Source: Listeria monocytogenes ATCC 19117 (GTDB taxonomy: Bacteria > Bacillota > Bacilli > Lactobacillales > Listeriaceae). From it: a DNA stretch of 64,000 nt. This document shows positions 38,305 through 51,237 of this stretch, one piece after another. The DNA lies in assembly GCF_000307025.1 (NCBI RefSeq), contig NC_018584.1, forward strand, positions 1,860,001-1,924,000, written 5' to 3'. Below the pieces are notes generated by a model that had not been told where the DNA came from, searched no databases, and saw only the letters and a list, made by a program, of their open reading frames with translations. Every line of letters starts with the position of its first letter. The first letter of the stretch is position 1. A program made the position numbers and the translations under genes.

Positions 38305-38926
38305 TTTCCCCAGTTTTCTGGATTTTTCTTCCATTCTTTTAATGTTTCCATATCTTCACCAGTCACGTAATTTTCATTTAAAGCTACTTCAATTAGCTCA
38401 TCATAGTTCGTTAATGTTACTAGTTTTGTGCCAGATTCTTCTAGCAGTTGTTTTCCTTTAGCAAGTCCATATGTAAATATGGCCGCGATTCCAACTACTT
38501 CCGCTCCAGCTTCTTCCAGCGCTTCCACTGCTTTTAATGAACTTCCACCAGTTGAAATCAAATCTTCAATGACCACTACTTTTTGACCTTTAGAAATTGG
38601 TCCTTCGATTTGATTCCCTTTGCCGTGTTCTTTAGCTTTTGATCGGACGTAGACCATTGGTAAATCTAGTAAATCACTCACCCATGCAGCATGTGGAATA
38701 CCAGCAGTTGCGGTGCCTGCAACAACATCTACTTCACCAAAGGTTTGCTTGATTTTTTCGGCTAATGACTTGGCGATAAACTGACGGACTTTTGGAAAGC
38801 CTAGCGTTAGGCGATTGTCGCAATATATAGGGGATTTAATTCCAGATGCCCAAGTGAAAGGCTCATTTGGTTTTAAAAATACAGCTTTAATTTCTAATAA
38901 TTGTTCAGCTACTTGTTTTTCGATGC

Positions 38927-38930
<4 letters not shown>
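38301..38930 (-). CDS. pyrE: Orotate phosphoribosyltransferase
   Basis: 209 residues. It converts orotate and PRPP to OMP. The PRPP loop [19 protein letters not shown] is clear, as are [15 protein letters not shown] and [20 protein letters not shown] at 38930 overlaps the pyrF stop (ATGA) and has GGAG 8 nt before it; a start 9 bp earlier is less likely. It is the last gene of the operon. Confidence 0.97.
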
Positions 38931-41300
<2,370 letters not shown>

Positions 41301-41322
41301 GGTTCCACCCCGTTTCTTCTAT

Positions 41323-44300
41323 TTAAACACGTGCTTTAGGTTGTTTTACTTCACTGGTATTCATCGATTCGAGTTCAAAAGAGCGCGATTCCAGTACACG
41401 CAAGATTGCTTCCGCTGTATCGAGCGAGGTACAGACCGGAATACCATTTTCTACAGATTCGCGGCGAATTTGGAAGCCATCACGCTCAGGTCGTTTACCA
41501 GTCGTTAATGTGTTCACTACGAGCGTTACTTGGCCATTTCGAATATAATCGATCAACGTTTCTTGATTTTCTCCAATTTTTTTCACTTGTGACACTGGAA
41601 TGTCTGCTTCTTCTAACGTGCTTGCTGTTCCTTTTGTTGCCATAATAGTAAAGCCTATGCGATTAAATCGTTTCGCTAGTTCTACGGCTTCTTCTTTATC
41701 GCGGTCCGCTACAGTTAAAAGTACTGTCCCGTAGTCATGCATCGTTGTCCCACTCGCCACAAAACCTTTGTAGAGTGCTTTTTCGAGCGTCACATCTTTC
41801 CCCATAACTTCTCCGGTCGATTTCATTTCAGGTCCAAGCGACGTATCCACACTACGCAATTTCGCGAAAGAGAACACCGGCACTTTGACAAAAATTTCTT
41901 GTTTTTCTGGGGCAAGTCCTGGCGTGTAACCAAGGTCGATTAAGTTCTCCCCTAAGATAACTCTTGTCGCCACATTCGCCATCGGAATTTCGGTAATTTT
42001 ACTTAAAAATGGCGCCGTCCGGCTTGAGCGCGGATTTACTTCAATAACGAAAACTTCTTCGCCATCTACGACATATTGGATATTCAGCATTCCGATAATG
42101 TTTAAGCCAGTTGCCAGCCTTGTCGTATAATCGACAATCGTATTTTTCACTTGACTGCTTAAACGTTGCGCTGGATATACGGCAATCGAGTCACCTGAAT
42201 GAACTCCCGCACGTTCGATATGTTCCATGATACCAGGGATTAAGACGTTTTCACCGTCACTGATTGCATCTACTTCTACTTCTTGGCCGCTTACGTAACG
42301 GTCTACTAAAACTGGGTGTTTTGGATTTACTTTTACCGCATTCGTCATATAATGTTTTAATGCTTCTTCTGATTCTACGATTTCCATCGCTCGACCACCA
42401 AGTACATAAGATGGGCGTACAAGGACCGGATAGCCGATGTCTGTCGCTACGTTGATTGCTTCTTCTACCGATGTGGCCGTTTTCCCAGCTGGTTGTGGAA
42501 TTTGTAGAATTTCTAATGCTTTTTCAAAGGCATCACGGTTTTCTGCGCGGTCCGTATCTTCTAAACTTGTACCTAAAATTTTTACGCCGCGTTTTGCTAA
42601 ACCGTCTGCTAAATTAATCGCTGTTTGTCCACCGAATTGCACGACAACCCCTAGTGGCTGTTCGATCTCAATAACGTGCATAACATCCTCTAGCGTCAAA
42701 GGCTCAAAGTAAAGTTTGTCCGAGATACTAAAGTCGGTCGAAACGGTTTCTGGGTTATTATTAATGATAATTGCTTCATAGCCTGCTTGTTGAATGGCCC
42801 ACACGGAGTGCACCGTTGCATAGTCGAATTCTACCCCTTGCCCAATCCGAATCGGACCAGAACCAAGGACAATCACGCTTTCTTTCGCTGATCGTGTTGA
42901 CTCATTTTCCTCTTCATATGTGCTGTAAAAATAAGGGGTTGTCGATTCAAATTCCGCTGCACACGTATCAACCATCTTGTATACTGGGAAAAGATTTTGT
43001 GCTTTTCTTAAGTCATAAATCGCTTGTTCATCGACATTCCAACAAGTGGCAAGGAAAGCGTCAGAAAAACCGGCCCGTTTCGCTTCTGCCAAAATTTCTT
43101 GGTTTTGCGGATTTTCTTTGATACGATTTTCCAGTTCGATTGTTTTACTTAATTTATATAAGAAGAATAAATCTATCTTTGTTTTCGCGTGGAGTTGTTC
43201 GATTGTTTGACCTCGGCGCAAAGCTGCTGCTAGGAAGAATAAACGATCATCTTCTGGGAAGCAAATTTTGCGTTCTAATGTTGCTTCGTCAGCATTTTCC
43301 GCTTCTTCAAGCAACAAATGGTCAGCGCCAATTTCTAGGGAGCGCACTGCTTTTAGAAGTGCTTCTTCCCATGAACGGCCAATTGCCATGACTTCACCAG
43401 TTGCTTTCATTTGTGTTCCAAGGCGACGATCCGCTTGCTCAAATTTGTCAAAAGCAAAGCGTGGGATTTTCGCAACAACATAATCTAGTGTTGGTTCGAA
43501 ATGGGCAAAAGTTGTTCCTGTTACTGGATTTCTCACTTCATCCAGTGTTAAGCCAACTGCGATTTTAGCTGCAAGTTTGGCAATTGGGTAGCCGGTCGCT
43601 TTGGAAGCTAGCGCAGAGGAACGGCTCACACGTGGGTTTACTTCGATAACATAGTAATTATAACTATCTGGATCAAGTGCCAGCTGAACGTTACAGCCGC
43701 CTTCAATTTCTAGTGCGCGGATAATTTTTAACGACACATCGCGCAACAATTGGTATTCGCGGTCGGAAAGCGTTTGGCTTGGTGCGACAACAATCGAATC
43801 TCCTGTATGTATGCCGACTGGGTCAATATTTTCCATGTTACAAACAACCATTGCGTTATTGTTCGCATCACGCATTACTTCATATTCCACTTCTTTAAAA
43901 CCAGCGATACTTTTTTCTAGTAAACATTGTGTTACTGGACTCAGTTTTAGACCACTTGTCACCGTTTCAATTAATTCTTGTTCATTGTGGCAAATCCCGC
44001 CGCCAGAACCACCAAGCGTATATGCCGGGCGCACGATAACTGGGTAGCCGATACGTTCAACAAAAGTATACGCTTCGTCCAAATTATGAATAATGTCACT
44101 TTCTGGCACTGGTTCCCCTAGTTCATTCATCAAGTCCCGGAAAGCTTCACGGTCTTCCGCTTTTTTAATCGCCGTTAAATCTGTTCCTAACACTTCTACG
44201 TTACATTCATCCAAAATCCCAGCAGCTGAAAGTTCCATCGCCATGTTCAATCCCGTTTGTCCCCCAAGCGTTGGCAAAATGGCGTCCGGACGTTCTTTAC

Positions 44301-44535
44301 GAATAATGCGCGATACAAAATCAAGCGTAATTGGTTCAATGTAAACTTTGTCCGCCATTTCTGCATCCGTCATAATTGTCGCTGGATTTGAGTTCACTAA
44401 AACTACCCGGTACCCTTCTTCTTTCAAACTCAGGCATGCTTGTGTCCCAGCATAATCGAACTCTGCTGCTTGTCCAATAACAATTGGGCCAGAACCGATT
44501 ACTAGAATTGTTTTTATATCGTCACGTTTAGGCAT
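41323..44535 (-). CDS. carB: Carbamoyl-phosphate synthase, large subunit
   Basis: 1070 residues. Two homologous ATP-grasp halves (begins [22 protein letters not shown]; the second half with [18 protein letters not shown]) and a C-terminal MGS-like regulatory domain that would bind UMP. I start it at ATG 44535, 9 nt after AGAGGAGG; it overlaps the carA stop. Being inside the pyr operon, it is the pyrimidine-dedicated enzyme (pyrAB). Confidence 0.97.
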   Translation of the reverse strand: MPKRDDIKTILVIGSGPIVIGQAAEFDYAGTQACLSLKEEGYRVVLVNSNPATIMTDAEMADKVYIEPITLDFVSRIIRKERPDAILPTLGGQTGLNMAMELSAAGILDECNVEVLGTDLTAIKKAEDREAFRDLMNELGEPVPESDIIHNLDEAYTFVERIGYPVIVRPAYTLGGSGGGICHNEQELIETVTSGLKLSPVTQCLLEKSIAGFKEVEYEVMRDANNNAMVVCNMENIDPVGIHTGDSIVVAPSQTLSDREYQLLRDVSLKIIRALEIEGGCNVQLALDPDSYNYYVIEVNPRVSRSSALASKATGYPIAKLAAKIAVGLTLDEVRNPVTGTTFAHFEPTLDYVVAKIPRFAFDKFEQADRRLGTQMKATGEVMAIGRSWEEALLKAVRSLEIGADHLLLEEAENADEATLERKICFPEDDRLFFLAAALRRGQTIEQLHAKTKIDLFFLYKLSKTIELENRIKENPQNQEILAEAKRAGFSDAFLATCWNVDEQAIYDLRKAQNLFPVYKMVDTCAAEFESTTPYFYSTYEEENESTRSAKESVIVLGSGPIRIGQGVEFDYATVHSVWAIQQAGYEAIIINNNPETVSTDFSISDKLYFEPLTLEDVMHVIEIEQPLGVVVQFGGQTAINLADGLAKRGVKILGTSLEDTDRAENRDAFEKALEILQIPQPAGKTATSVEEAINVATDIGYPVLVRPSYVLGGRAMEIVESEEALKHYMTNAVKVNPKHPVLVDRYVSGQEVEVDAISDGENVLIPGIMEHIERAGVHSGDSIAVYPAQRLSSQVKNTIVDYTTRLATGLNIIGMLNIQYVVDGEEVFVIEVNPRSSRTAPFLSKITEIPMANVATRVILGENLIDLGYTPGLAPEKQEIFVKVPVFSFAKLRSVDTSLGPEMKSTGEVMGKDVTLEKALYKGFVASGTTMHDYGTVLLTVADRDKEEAVELAKRFNRIGFTIMATKGTASTLEEADIPVSQVKKIGENQETLIDYIRNGQVTLVVNTLTTGKRPERDGFQIRRESVENGIPVCTSLDTAEAILRVLESRSFELESMNTSEVKQPKARV

Positions 44536-45619
44536 GTAGTTCACCCTCCTCTTTCCCATTCATCATTTCCATAAATTCATCAAATAAGTAGTTGACGTCA
44601 CTTGGTCCTGGGTTTGCTTCTGGGTGATATTGTACTGTATAGGCTGGATATTCTTTATGTGCCAGCCCTTCTACCGTTTCATCATTTAATTCAATGTGTG
44701 TTACTTTTAAATCTGTTCCAATAAGTGAATCTTTTTCTACTGCGTAACCGTGGTTTTGTGCAGTGAAATCAACACGTCCAGTGGCTAGTTCTTTCACCGG
44801 ATGATTCGCGCCACGATGCCCGAATTTCAGTTTAAATGTATCTGCTCCGTTCGCAAGTGCAAACAGTTGGTGCCCTAAGCAAATTCCGAATAGTGGGAGC
44901 TTGCCTTGAATGCCGCGTATCATTTCTAATGCTTCTGGCACATCTTTCGGATCCCCAGGTCCATTGGATAACATCACGCCATCCGGATGCATTGCAAGAA
45001 TTTCTTCGGCTGTTGTGTTGTAAGGAACAACCGTCACGTAACAGTTACGTTTATTCAGTTCCCGTAAAATTGAACTTTTCACACCATAATCAACAAGCAC
45101 CACTCGTTTACCATCTCCTGGGCTTGCAAATGCTTTAGCAGAGGAAACTTCATGTACTTGATCGACTGGCAAACGTACAGAGCGCAAGTGGTGTAGCAAT
45201 TCCTCTTTGTTTGCAGTTTCTGCTGCTAAAATGCCTTTTAACGTTCCTTCTTTACGAATTAGTTTCGTTAGTTTACGCGTATCAATTCCCGCGATTCCCG
45301 GGATGCCTTTTTCTTTCAAAAAATCATCTAAAGTAATTTGATTGCGCCAGTTGGAAGGGAATTCTGCAGCTTCACGAACCACAACCCCTTTCACAGCAGG
45401 ATTGATAGATTCAAAATCGTCGCGGTTCACACCGTAATTTCCAACAAGTGGATACGTAAAAGTAATAATTTGACCATAGTACGAAGGGTCAGTGATTGTT
45501 TCTTGGTAGCCAGTCATTCCAGTATTGAAGACAACTTCACCAATGGTTTCTTTTTCACTACCAATCGCATCACCGATAAAATAATTGCCATCTTCTAGCA
45601 TTAAAATTCGCTTTGTCAT
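44528..45619 (-). CDS. carA: Carbamoyl-phosphate synthase, small subunit
   Basis: 363 residues. The glutaminase has catalytic Cys in [15 protein letters not shown] and the His/Glu pair in [13 protein letters not shown]. The N-terminal part begins [17 protein letters not shown]. It supplies ammonia to CarB. It overlaps pyrC by 4 bp and carB by 8 bp. Confidence 0.98.
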   Translation of the reverse strand: MTKRILMLEDGNYFIGDAIGSEKETIGEVVFNTGMTGYQETITDPSYYGQIITFTYPLVGNYGVNRDDFESINPAVKGVVVREAAEFPSNWRNQITLDDFLKEKGIPGIAGIDTRKLTKLIRKEGTLKGILAAETANKEELLHHLRSVRLPVDQVHEVSSAKAFASPGDGKRVVLVDYGVKSSILRELNKRNCYVTVVPYNTTAEEILAMHPDGVMLSNGPGDPKDVPEALEMIRGIQGKLPLFGICLGHQLFALANGADTFKLKFGHRGANHPVKELATGRVDFTAQNHGYAVEKDSLIGTDLKVTHIELNDETVEGLAHKEYPAYTVQYHPEANPGPSDVNYLFDEFMEMMNGKEEGELHA

Positions 45620-46896
45620 TTAATTTCCCCCTCATTGTATACAAGTGTGCCTTCCGAAAACGTTGCTACTGGCCATCCAATACACGTTTCTCCTACAAAT
45701 GGTGTGTTTTTTCCTTTTGAATAAAAAGTAGCTGGGTCAATATTCGCTTCTTTTTCTAAATCAAGTACGACGATATCAGCTACGCTGCCTTCTTCTAATT
45801 TCCCGTATGGGAGTTTAAAGCATTCCGCTGGTTTTACAGTCATCCAGTCGATTAGCTGTTTTAATGTCCATTCGTTCGTTTTAACAAAATGGGTATATAG
45901 TAATGGGAATGCCGTTTCTAGACCTACAATTCCGAAAGCAGCTTGCTCCATCGGTACATTTTTTTCTTCCGCTGCGTGTGGAGCATGATCAGTTGCGATA
46001 AAATCTATCGTACCATCCAGTAAGCCTTCTAAAAGTGCCGCCCGATCTTCTTTGCTGCGAAGTGGGGGGTTCATTTTCCAATTACCGTCATTTCCTGGAA
46101 TAGCTTCTTCATCTAAAATTAAGTGATGTGGTGAAACTTCAGCAGTGACACGAATTCCCGCCCGTTTTGCATCTCGCACAACACGAACAGATTCTTTTGT
46201 TGAAATATGACAGACATGATAATGACAACCTGCAGCTTCTGCTAGTAAAACGTCACGTGCGATTTGGACAGATTCAGCAATATTCGGAATACCTTTCAGA
46301 CCTTCTTTTTCAGCAAAAATCCCGTCATGGACAACGCCACCATAGATAAGTGAGTTATCTTCACAGTGAGCCACAATCGCCATATCTAGTGCTGCTGCTC
46401 GTTTCATCGCTTCATACATTGTTCCAGCTAACTGCACGCCTACCCCGTCATCTGTAAAAGCAAATGCACCAGCTTCTTTTAAAGCTTCAAAATCAACTAA
46501 TTCGTCCGTTCCAAGGCTTGTTGTAATCGAAGCATATGGTAACACGCGAACTTTCGCTGTTTCTTTAATTTTTGCTTGTAAACTTTCCATTACTTCTTTG
46601 GAATCTGGAACAGGTTTTGTATTCGGCATCGAACAAATTGTCGTATAGCCACCGCGTGCCGCCGCTTGTGTTCCTGTTAAAATGGTTTCTTTATGTTCCC
46701 CGCCCGGCTCACGAAGATGTACATGGACGTCGATAAAACCTGGGGCAATTAATTTCCCTGTCGCATCAAATTCCTCGCCGCTTGTTACTTCAATGGAATC
46801 CGCAATCAAATTGACTTTACCGTTTTGAATAAGTACATCTTTGTTTTCCAGTTCACCTGACGCGTTTAATACTTGCCCATTTTTTAATACGTACAT
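45616..46896 (-). CDS. pyrC: Dihydroorotase
   Basis: 426 residues, class I. Zinc ligands are in [17 protein letters not shown] and HISTKESV, and [14 protein letters not shown] holds the catalytic Asp. It cyclises carbamoyl-aspartate. It overlaps pyrB by 13 bp. Confidence 0.98.
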
Positions 46897-47795
46897 AATT
46901 TCGCCCTCATTTCCTGTTCTTTTAAAATAGCTTCCAAAATGGCCATTCTTATAAAAACGCCATTCGTCATTTGCGTAACAATGCGTGATTTTTCGCTTTC
47001 TACTAAACTATCAGCAATTTCCACATCTCGGTTCACAGGGCTTGGGTGCATAATGATTGCATCTTCTTTTAACTGCTTTGCCCGATTTTCCGTCAATCCA
47101 AATTTTTCGTGGTAGCTTTCTTTCGTAAACTCATCTGTTCCACTATGGCGCTCATGTTGTACACGCAAAAGCATCAACACATCCACTTTTTCCACAATTT
47201 CATCAACCGATAAGTAAGTGCCATATGCTAAGTAACTTTCGTCGAACCATTCTCTCGGTCCGGAGAAAAACAGTTCCGCACCAAGTCTTTTTAACACTTT
47301 CATATTGGAATTGGCAACTCGACTGTGACGAATATCACCAGCAATCGCTACTTTCAAACCCTGAAAAGTACCAAATTGTTCTTTTATTGTAAATAAGTCA
47401 AGTAGTGATTGACTCGGATGTTCACCGCATCCATCACCGCCGTTCACAATAGCAATGTCTAATTTTTCGAGTCCCGCATAGTAATTTTCTTCTGAGTGTC
47501 TAATCACTGCGACATTGACCCCGACGGCTTGCATTGTGAGCAGTGTATCGTAGAGCGTTTCTCCTTTTGTCATGCTAGAGCTCGCTGCATCAAAAGAAAC
47601 AACCTCCACACCTAACTTTTTCTCTGCTACTTCAAAACTCGTATGTGTTCTCGTACTTGGTTCAAAAAACATATTGACCGCGAAAGTCTGTTCATTAAAA
47701 GTCGCTTTTTTCCCGCGTTTAAACTGTGCCGCCTGCTCTAATAAATGCTCGATTTCATGGACGGTTAATGCTTCCATTGACAACAAATTTTTCAT
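46884..47795 (-). CDS. pyrB: Aspartate carbamoyltransferase
   Basis: 303 residues. The carbamoyl-phosphate loop [23 protein letters not shown], and the C-terminal [12 protein letters not shown] are clear. No regulatory pyrI is seen, as usual in Firmicutes. AGGTGGCG precedes the ATG. Confidence 0.98.
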
Positions 47796-47830
47796 TTAAA
47801 GCGCCACCTTTTCTACTTCATTTTATAGAA

Positions 47831-47868
47831 AAACCTCTGTAAATTTTTTGTCTGCAGAGGTTTTTTTG
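47831..47868 (-). terminator. Hairpin between pyrP and pyrB, no PyrR loop seen
   Basis: Stem AACCTCTG / CAGAGGTT, an A/T-rich loop and T5 on the minus strand. No ARUCCNGNGAGGYU loop is present in the 80-nt spacer, unlike the two upstream attenuators. Confidence 0.7.
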
Positions 47869-47875
47869 TCATGTG

Positions 47876-49162
47876 TTATGCTGATCTGTGCTCGGCTGGT
47901 AATACTAAGTTTAAGATAATCCCAATAACTGCCGCGAGCGCCATACCAGATAGCTCGAACGTTCCAGCTTTAATGAATAAGCCGCCAATTCCGACTACTA
48001 GTACAACCGAAGCAATAATCATATTACGATTAACACTTAAATCAATTTTATTTTCAATCATCATTCGAAGTCCACTCGTTGCAATAACCCCAAAGAGTAA
48101 CAGGGAAATGCCGCCTAGAACTGCTGTAGGAACCGAGGTGATAACTGCATTGATGTAACCGATAAATCCGAAGAGGATTGCGAAAACTGCCGCTCCTCCG
48201 ATAACAAACACGCTATATACTTTTGTAATTGCAAGAACGCCAATGTTTTCACCGTAAGTCGTTACAGGTGGTCCGCCGATGAACGATGCGATAATCGAAG
48301 CCGTACCATCTGCAAGTAAGGAACGATGAAGTCCTGGGTCTTTAAAGAAGTTTTTATTCGTAATTCGATTAAGTAGTAATTGATGCCCCATATGTTCCGC
48401 CATTGTGACAAACGCAAGTGGCGCCATACTTAGAATGACCGTCACGGTAATTACTGGGTCGATATTTACAAATGGAATGCTGAAATCTGGAATTTGGAAG
48501 AAAGAGGCATTTTTGATTAACGTGTAATCTACCATCCCAAAAGCCATACTTGTTAAGTAACCGACTGTGAAGCCGAACAAAATTGGAATCAAGCCCATAA
48601 ATCCTTTGAAAAACATCATTGCGATTATGGTTGCAAGGAGCGTAATTACTGCTACTGCCAAAGTTTCTAAACTGTATTTACCATTGTTTGTTCCCATCGC
48701 CATCGCTGCTGCACTTGGAGCAAGCGACAAACCGATAACCATGATTACTGGCCCAACAACAATTGGTGGTAAAACCTTTTGAATCCAGTCAACACCAGCG
48801 TAGTAAACAATTAGAGAAACAATCGCATATACTACACCGACGGAGAACGTTCCGACCATAACTGCGCCCGGACCTCCGCCAGATTTTGCTGCAAGTAGTG
48901 CAGTAATTGGTGCAATAAAGGTAAAGGAAGAACCTAGATATGCGGGGATTTTCCCGCGAGTAATTCCTAGATAAGCAAGTGTCCCGAGTCCGCTAGATAC
49001 AAGCGCCACTCCCGGACTTAACCCTGTCACACTTGGCACAAAGATAGTAGAGCCAAACATGGTGAAAAGGTGCTGGATGCTAAGAATAATCCATTTATTG
49101 AAGCTTGGTCTTTCGTGTATATCTAGTACTGGTTTTGTCACTGTTTCTGTCGTTTCTGTCAT
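47876..49162 (-). CDS. pyrP: Uracil permease
   Basis: 428 residues. An NCS2-family membrane protein with about 14 hydrophobic segments. FVPSVTGLSPGVALVSSGLGTL and AEHMGHQ plus YGENIGVLAITKV are the typical substrate-region motifs. I start it at ATG 49162 after GAGGGAAG; the 16 upstream codons belong to attenuator DNA. Confidence 0.95.
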   Translation of the reverse strand: MTETTETVTKPVLDIHERPSFNKWIILSIQHLFTMFGSTIFVPSVTGLSPGVALVSSGLGTLAYLGITRGKIPAYLGSSFTFIAPITALLAAKSGGGPGAVMVGTFSVGVVYAIVSLIVYYAGVDWIQKVLPPIVVGPVIMVIGLSLAPSAAAMAMGTNNGKYSLETLAVAVITLLATIIAMMFFKGFMGLIPILFGFTVGYLTSMAFGMVDYTLIKNASFFQIPDFSIPFVNIDPVITVTVILSMAPLAFVTMAEHMGHQLLLNRITNKNFFKDPGLHRSLLADGTASIIASFIGGPPVTTYGENIGVLAITKVYSVFVIGGAAVFAILFGFIGYINAVITSVPTAVLGGISLLLFGVIATSGLRMMIENKIDLSVNRNMIIASVVLVVGIGGLFIKAGTFELSGMALAAVIGIILNLVLPAEHRSA

Positions 49163-49182
49163 TTTCTTCCCTCTTTCTTCAT

Positions 49183-49267
49183 AAAAAATACCCCTTGTCT
49201 GTGTCGACAAAGAGTATAGAATAATCCCCTATAGAAATTAATCACTCTTTGTCAGCCTCACAGGACT
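49183..49267 (-). promoter_or_regulatory. PyrR-type attenuator in the pyrR-pyrP spacer
   Basis: PyrR-binding loop AGTCCTGTGAGGCT (49254-49267, minus) matches ARUCCNGNGAGGYU exactly. A terminator follows: CTTTGTC / GACAAGG, then T6 (49183-49213). UMP-bound PyrR should stabilise the loop and favour termination before pyrP. Confidence 0.9.
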
Positions 49268-49290
49268 GCTTTTAAAAAAGTGTTACATTG

Positions 49291-49958
<668 letters not shown>

Positions 49959-49987
49959 ATGTTAAAGGACTTTATTTCATTAGACTT

Positions 49988-50016
49988 ATCTTAACTGATA
50001 GAACTCTCCTTGTCAA
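49988..50016 (-). promoter_or_regulatory. Promoter of the pyr operon
   Basis: Consensus TTGACA (50011-50016), 17-nt spacer, TAAGAT (49988-49993) on the minus strand, 30 bp before the PyrR loop. Confidence 0.88.
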
Positions 50017-50034
50017 TCAAAAAAAAGAAAAACA

Positions 50035-50043
50035 TGTTATACT
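50035..50043 (+). promoter_or_regulatory. Extended -10 promoter of the small basic gene
   Basis: TGTTATACT, an extended -10 element, 31 bp before the ATG at 50074. No good -35 at 17 nt. It is divergent from the pyr promoter. Confidence 0.6.
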
Positions 50044-50073
50044 ATTAATAATAAAATAAAGGAGGCCAAACAT

Positions 50074-50304
50074 ATGGCTATATCTAAAGCAAAAAAGAAA
50101 CGTCAAAAGCTCGTACGCGAAGGTCATTTGAATCCTGAAATCAAGCGTAGCCCCTTTGCACTCATCGATTTAAGTTCCAAACAAACAAAAACGAAAAAAG
50201 GATATCTTTATAGTAAGAAGCGGAAGAATCACCAAGAAGATGATTCTTTTTTTGTGTATTTTTTTAAGTTTTCACATTTTCTACATATTAACAACTTGAA
50301 ATAG
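50074..50304 (+). CDS. Small basic protein with in-frame terminator, candidate BrfA/ArfA-type ribosome rescue factor
   Basis: 76 codons, ATG after AAAGGAGG (8-nt spacing) and an extended -10 promoter. Residues 1-52 contain 17 Lys/Arg (MAISKAKKKRQKLVREG; TKTKKGYLYSKKRKNH). A terminator stem (50224-50248) and T7 (50247-50253) lie inside the frame, so most mRNAs should end near codon 60 with no stop codon. Codons 57-70 past this point are rich in Phe (SFFVYFFKFSHFL), like the hydrophobic tail that destabilises full-length E. coli ArfA. The KKG-Y-KK-K-H cluster recalls ArfA, and YqkK/BrfA of Bacillus has the same gene design. Function is inference. It stands alone between pyrR and the rsbR-like gene. 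Confidence 0.75.
   Translation: MAISKAKKKRQKLVREGHLNPEIKRSPFALIDLSSKQTKTKKGYLYSKKRKNHQEDDSFFVYFFKFSHFLHINNLK
50224..50253 (+). terminator. Intrinsic terminator inside the small basic gene
   Basis: Stem AAGAATCA / TGATTCTT with a 9-nt loop, running into seven T (50247-50253), 51 bp before the stop codon at 50302. Confidence 0.8.
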
Positions 50305-50391
50305 TCTACTTTTACCAGAAATTAGTCCAATTTAACTGCTCTATGTGCTATGCTGAAATAGCTAAAAACATGGACTTAAGAGGTGAATACA

Positions 50392-51216
50392 ATGGGCATA
50401 ATGAATAGCTTATTACAACAGAAAGAAATGGTCGTGAAAGATTGGCTAACGTATTATGTATCTGTGGATGATCCATATATCTTCACATTAAAAAATGATC
50501 ATCGTTTAATGGATGAAACGGGCTTTGTTTTAGAAAATTTGTTTATTGGAATGACTGAAGATTTAGGAAAAATGAATGCTTTCGCGCGTGAGCTTGGAAA
50601 AGCACAGTTTATTACTTCACTCGGAATTTCTCGTATTTTATTCCATATTCGCTTACTGGAAGAGTTTTTGCTCGATTATGCATCAGAAATCAAAACAAAA
50701 TCTGCTAATTATCGTGAATTATATTTATTTAGCATCAAGCTTCATCAGGTATTTAGTAGTTTCACGCAAAACTTAATCGAAGGCTATACCCGTGCAAATG
50801 AACAAAAGATTATACAAAAAGAAAACCAAATTATTAAAGAATCAACCAAACTAATTTGGATTGCCGAAAATGTTTTTCTGTTACCTTTAATTGGAAGAAT
50901 TACCGATGAGCGAGCAAAATAACTTACTGAAACAGCGCTTGTTGAAGTTTGTGAGCAACCAGTGAACTATTTAATTATCGACTTATCTGGCGTGCAGTTA
51001 GAGTCTCCTAACATCGGCAAGTACATTGAGTATTTCTTCTCTTCGCTTAAATTAGTAGGTGTAACTCCGATTATTACAGGTATGCAACCGCAAACTGCCA
51101 AAGTGATGGTTCAAGTTAATTTAACTGAACAACATGGTATTAAAACATTTGCAACCTTACGCCAAGCAACAAAAACACTTATGAAAGAAAAAGAAGCAAG
51201 AAACGCCCGTAAATAG
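50392..51216 (+). pseudogene. RsbR-paralogue (stressosome) gene with one in-frame stop
   Basis: From ATG 50392 (after AGAGGTG) a 274-codon frame carries a globin-like RsbR N-terminal domain and a C-terminal STAS domain (YLIIDLSGVQL to about 270). Codon 177 is TAA (50920-50922). The frame is otherwise intact: ...ITDERAK, stop, LTETALVEVCEQPVNYLI, exactly the family join. So a single substitution splits sensor from STAS. Re-start at GTG 50962 has no ribosome site. In the STAS part the usual Thr of the DT-M-A motif is Ser (LESPNIG). Such proteins build stressosomes that control sigma B. It could be a strain-specific lesion or a sequencing error. Confidence 0.85.
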
Positions 51217-51237
51217 GTGTTCTTGCTTCTTTTTTAA
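51191..51237. terminator. Bidirectional terminator between the rsbR-like gene and rluD
   Basis: Long stem AAGAAGCAAGAAaCgCC / GGtGtTTCTTGCTTCTT with the rsbR-like stop in the loop and T6 on the plus side; the minus side also ends in a short T-run inside the neighbouring gene region. Confidence 0.8.

Noticed and set aside
47796-47875. Third PyrR attenuator
   Set aside because: A terminator stem is there, but the PyrR loop consensus is not.
49163-49210. 16-codon N-terminal extension of pyrP
   Set aside because: It overlaps the second attenuator terminator and lies before the ribosome site.
50962-51216. Independent small STAS-domain gene (RsbS-like)
   Set aside because: Same frame as the upstream sensor domain, family-typical joining sequence precedes it, and there is no ribosome site at the GTG.
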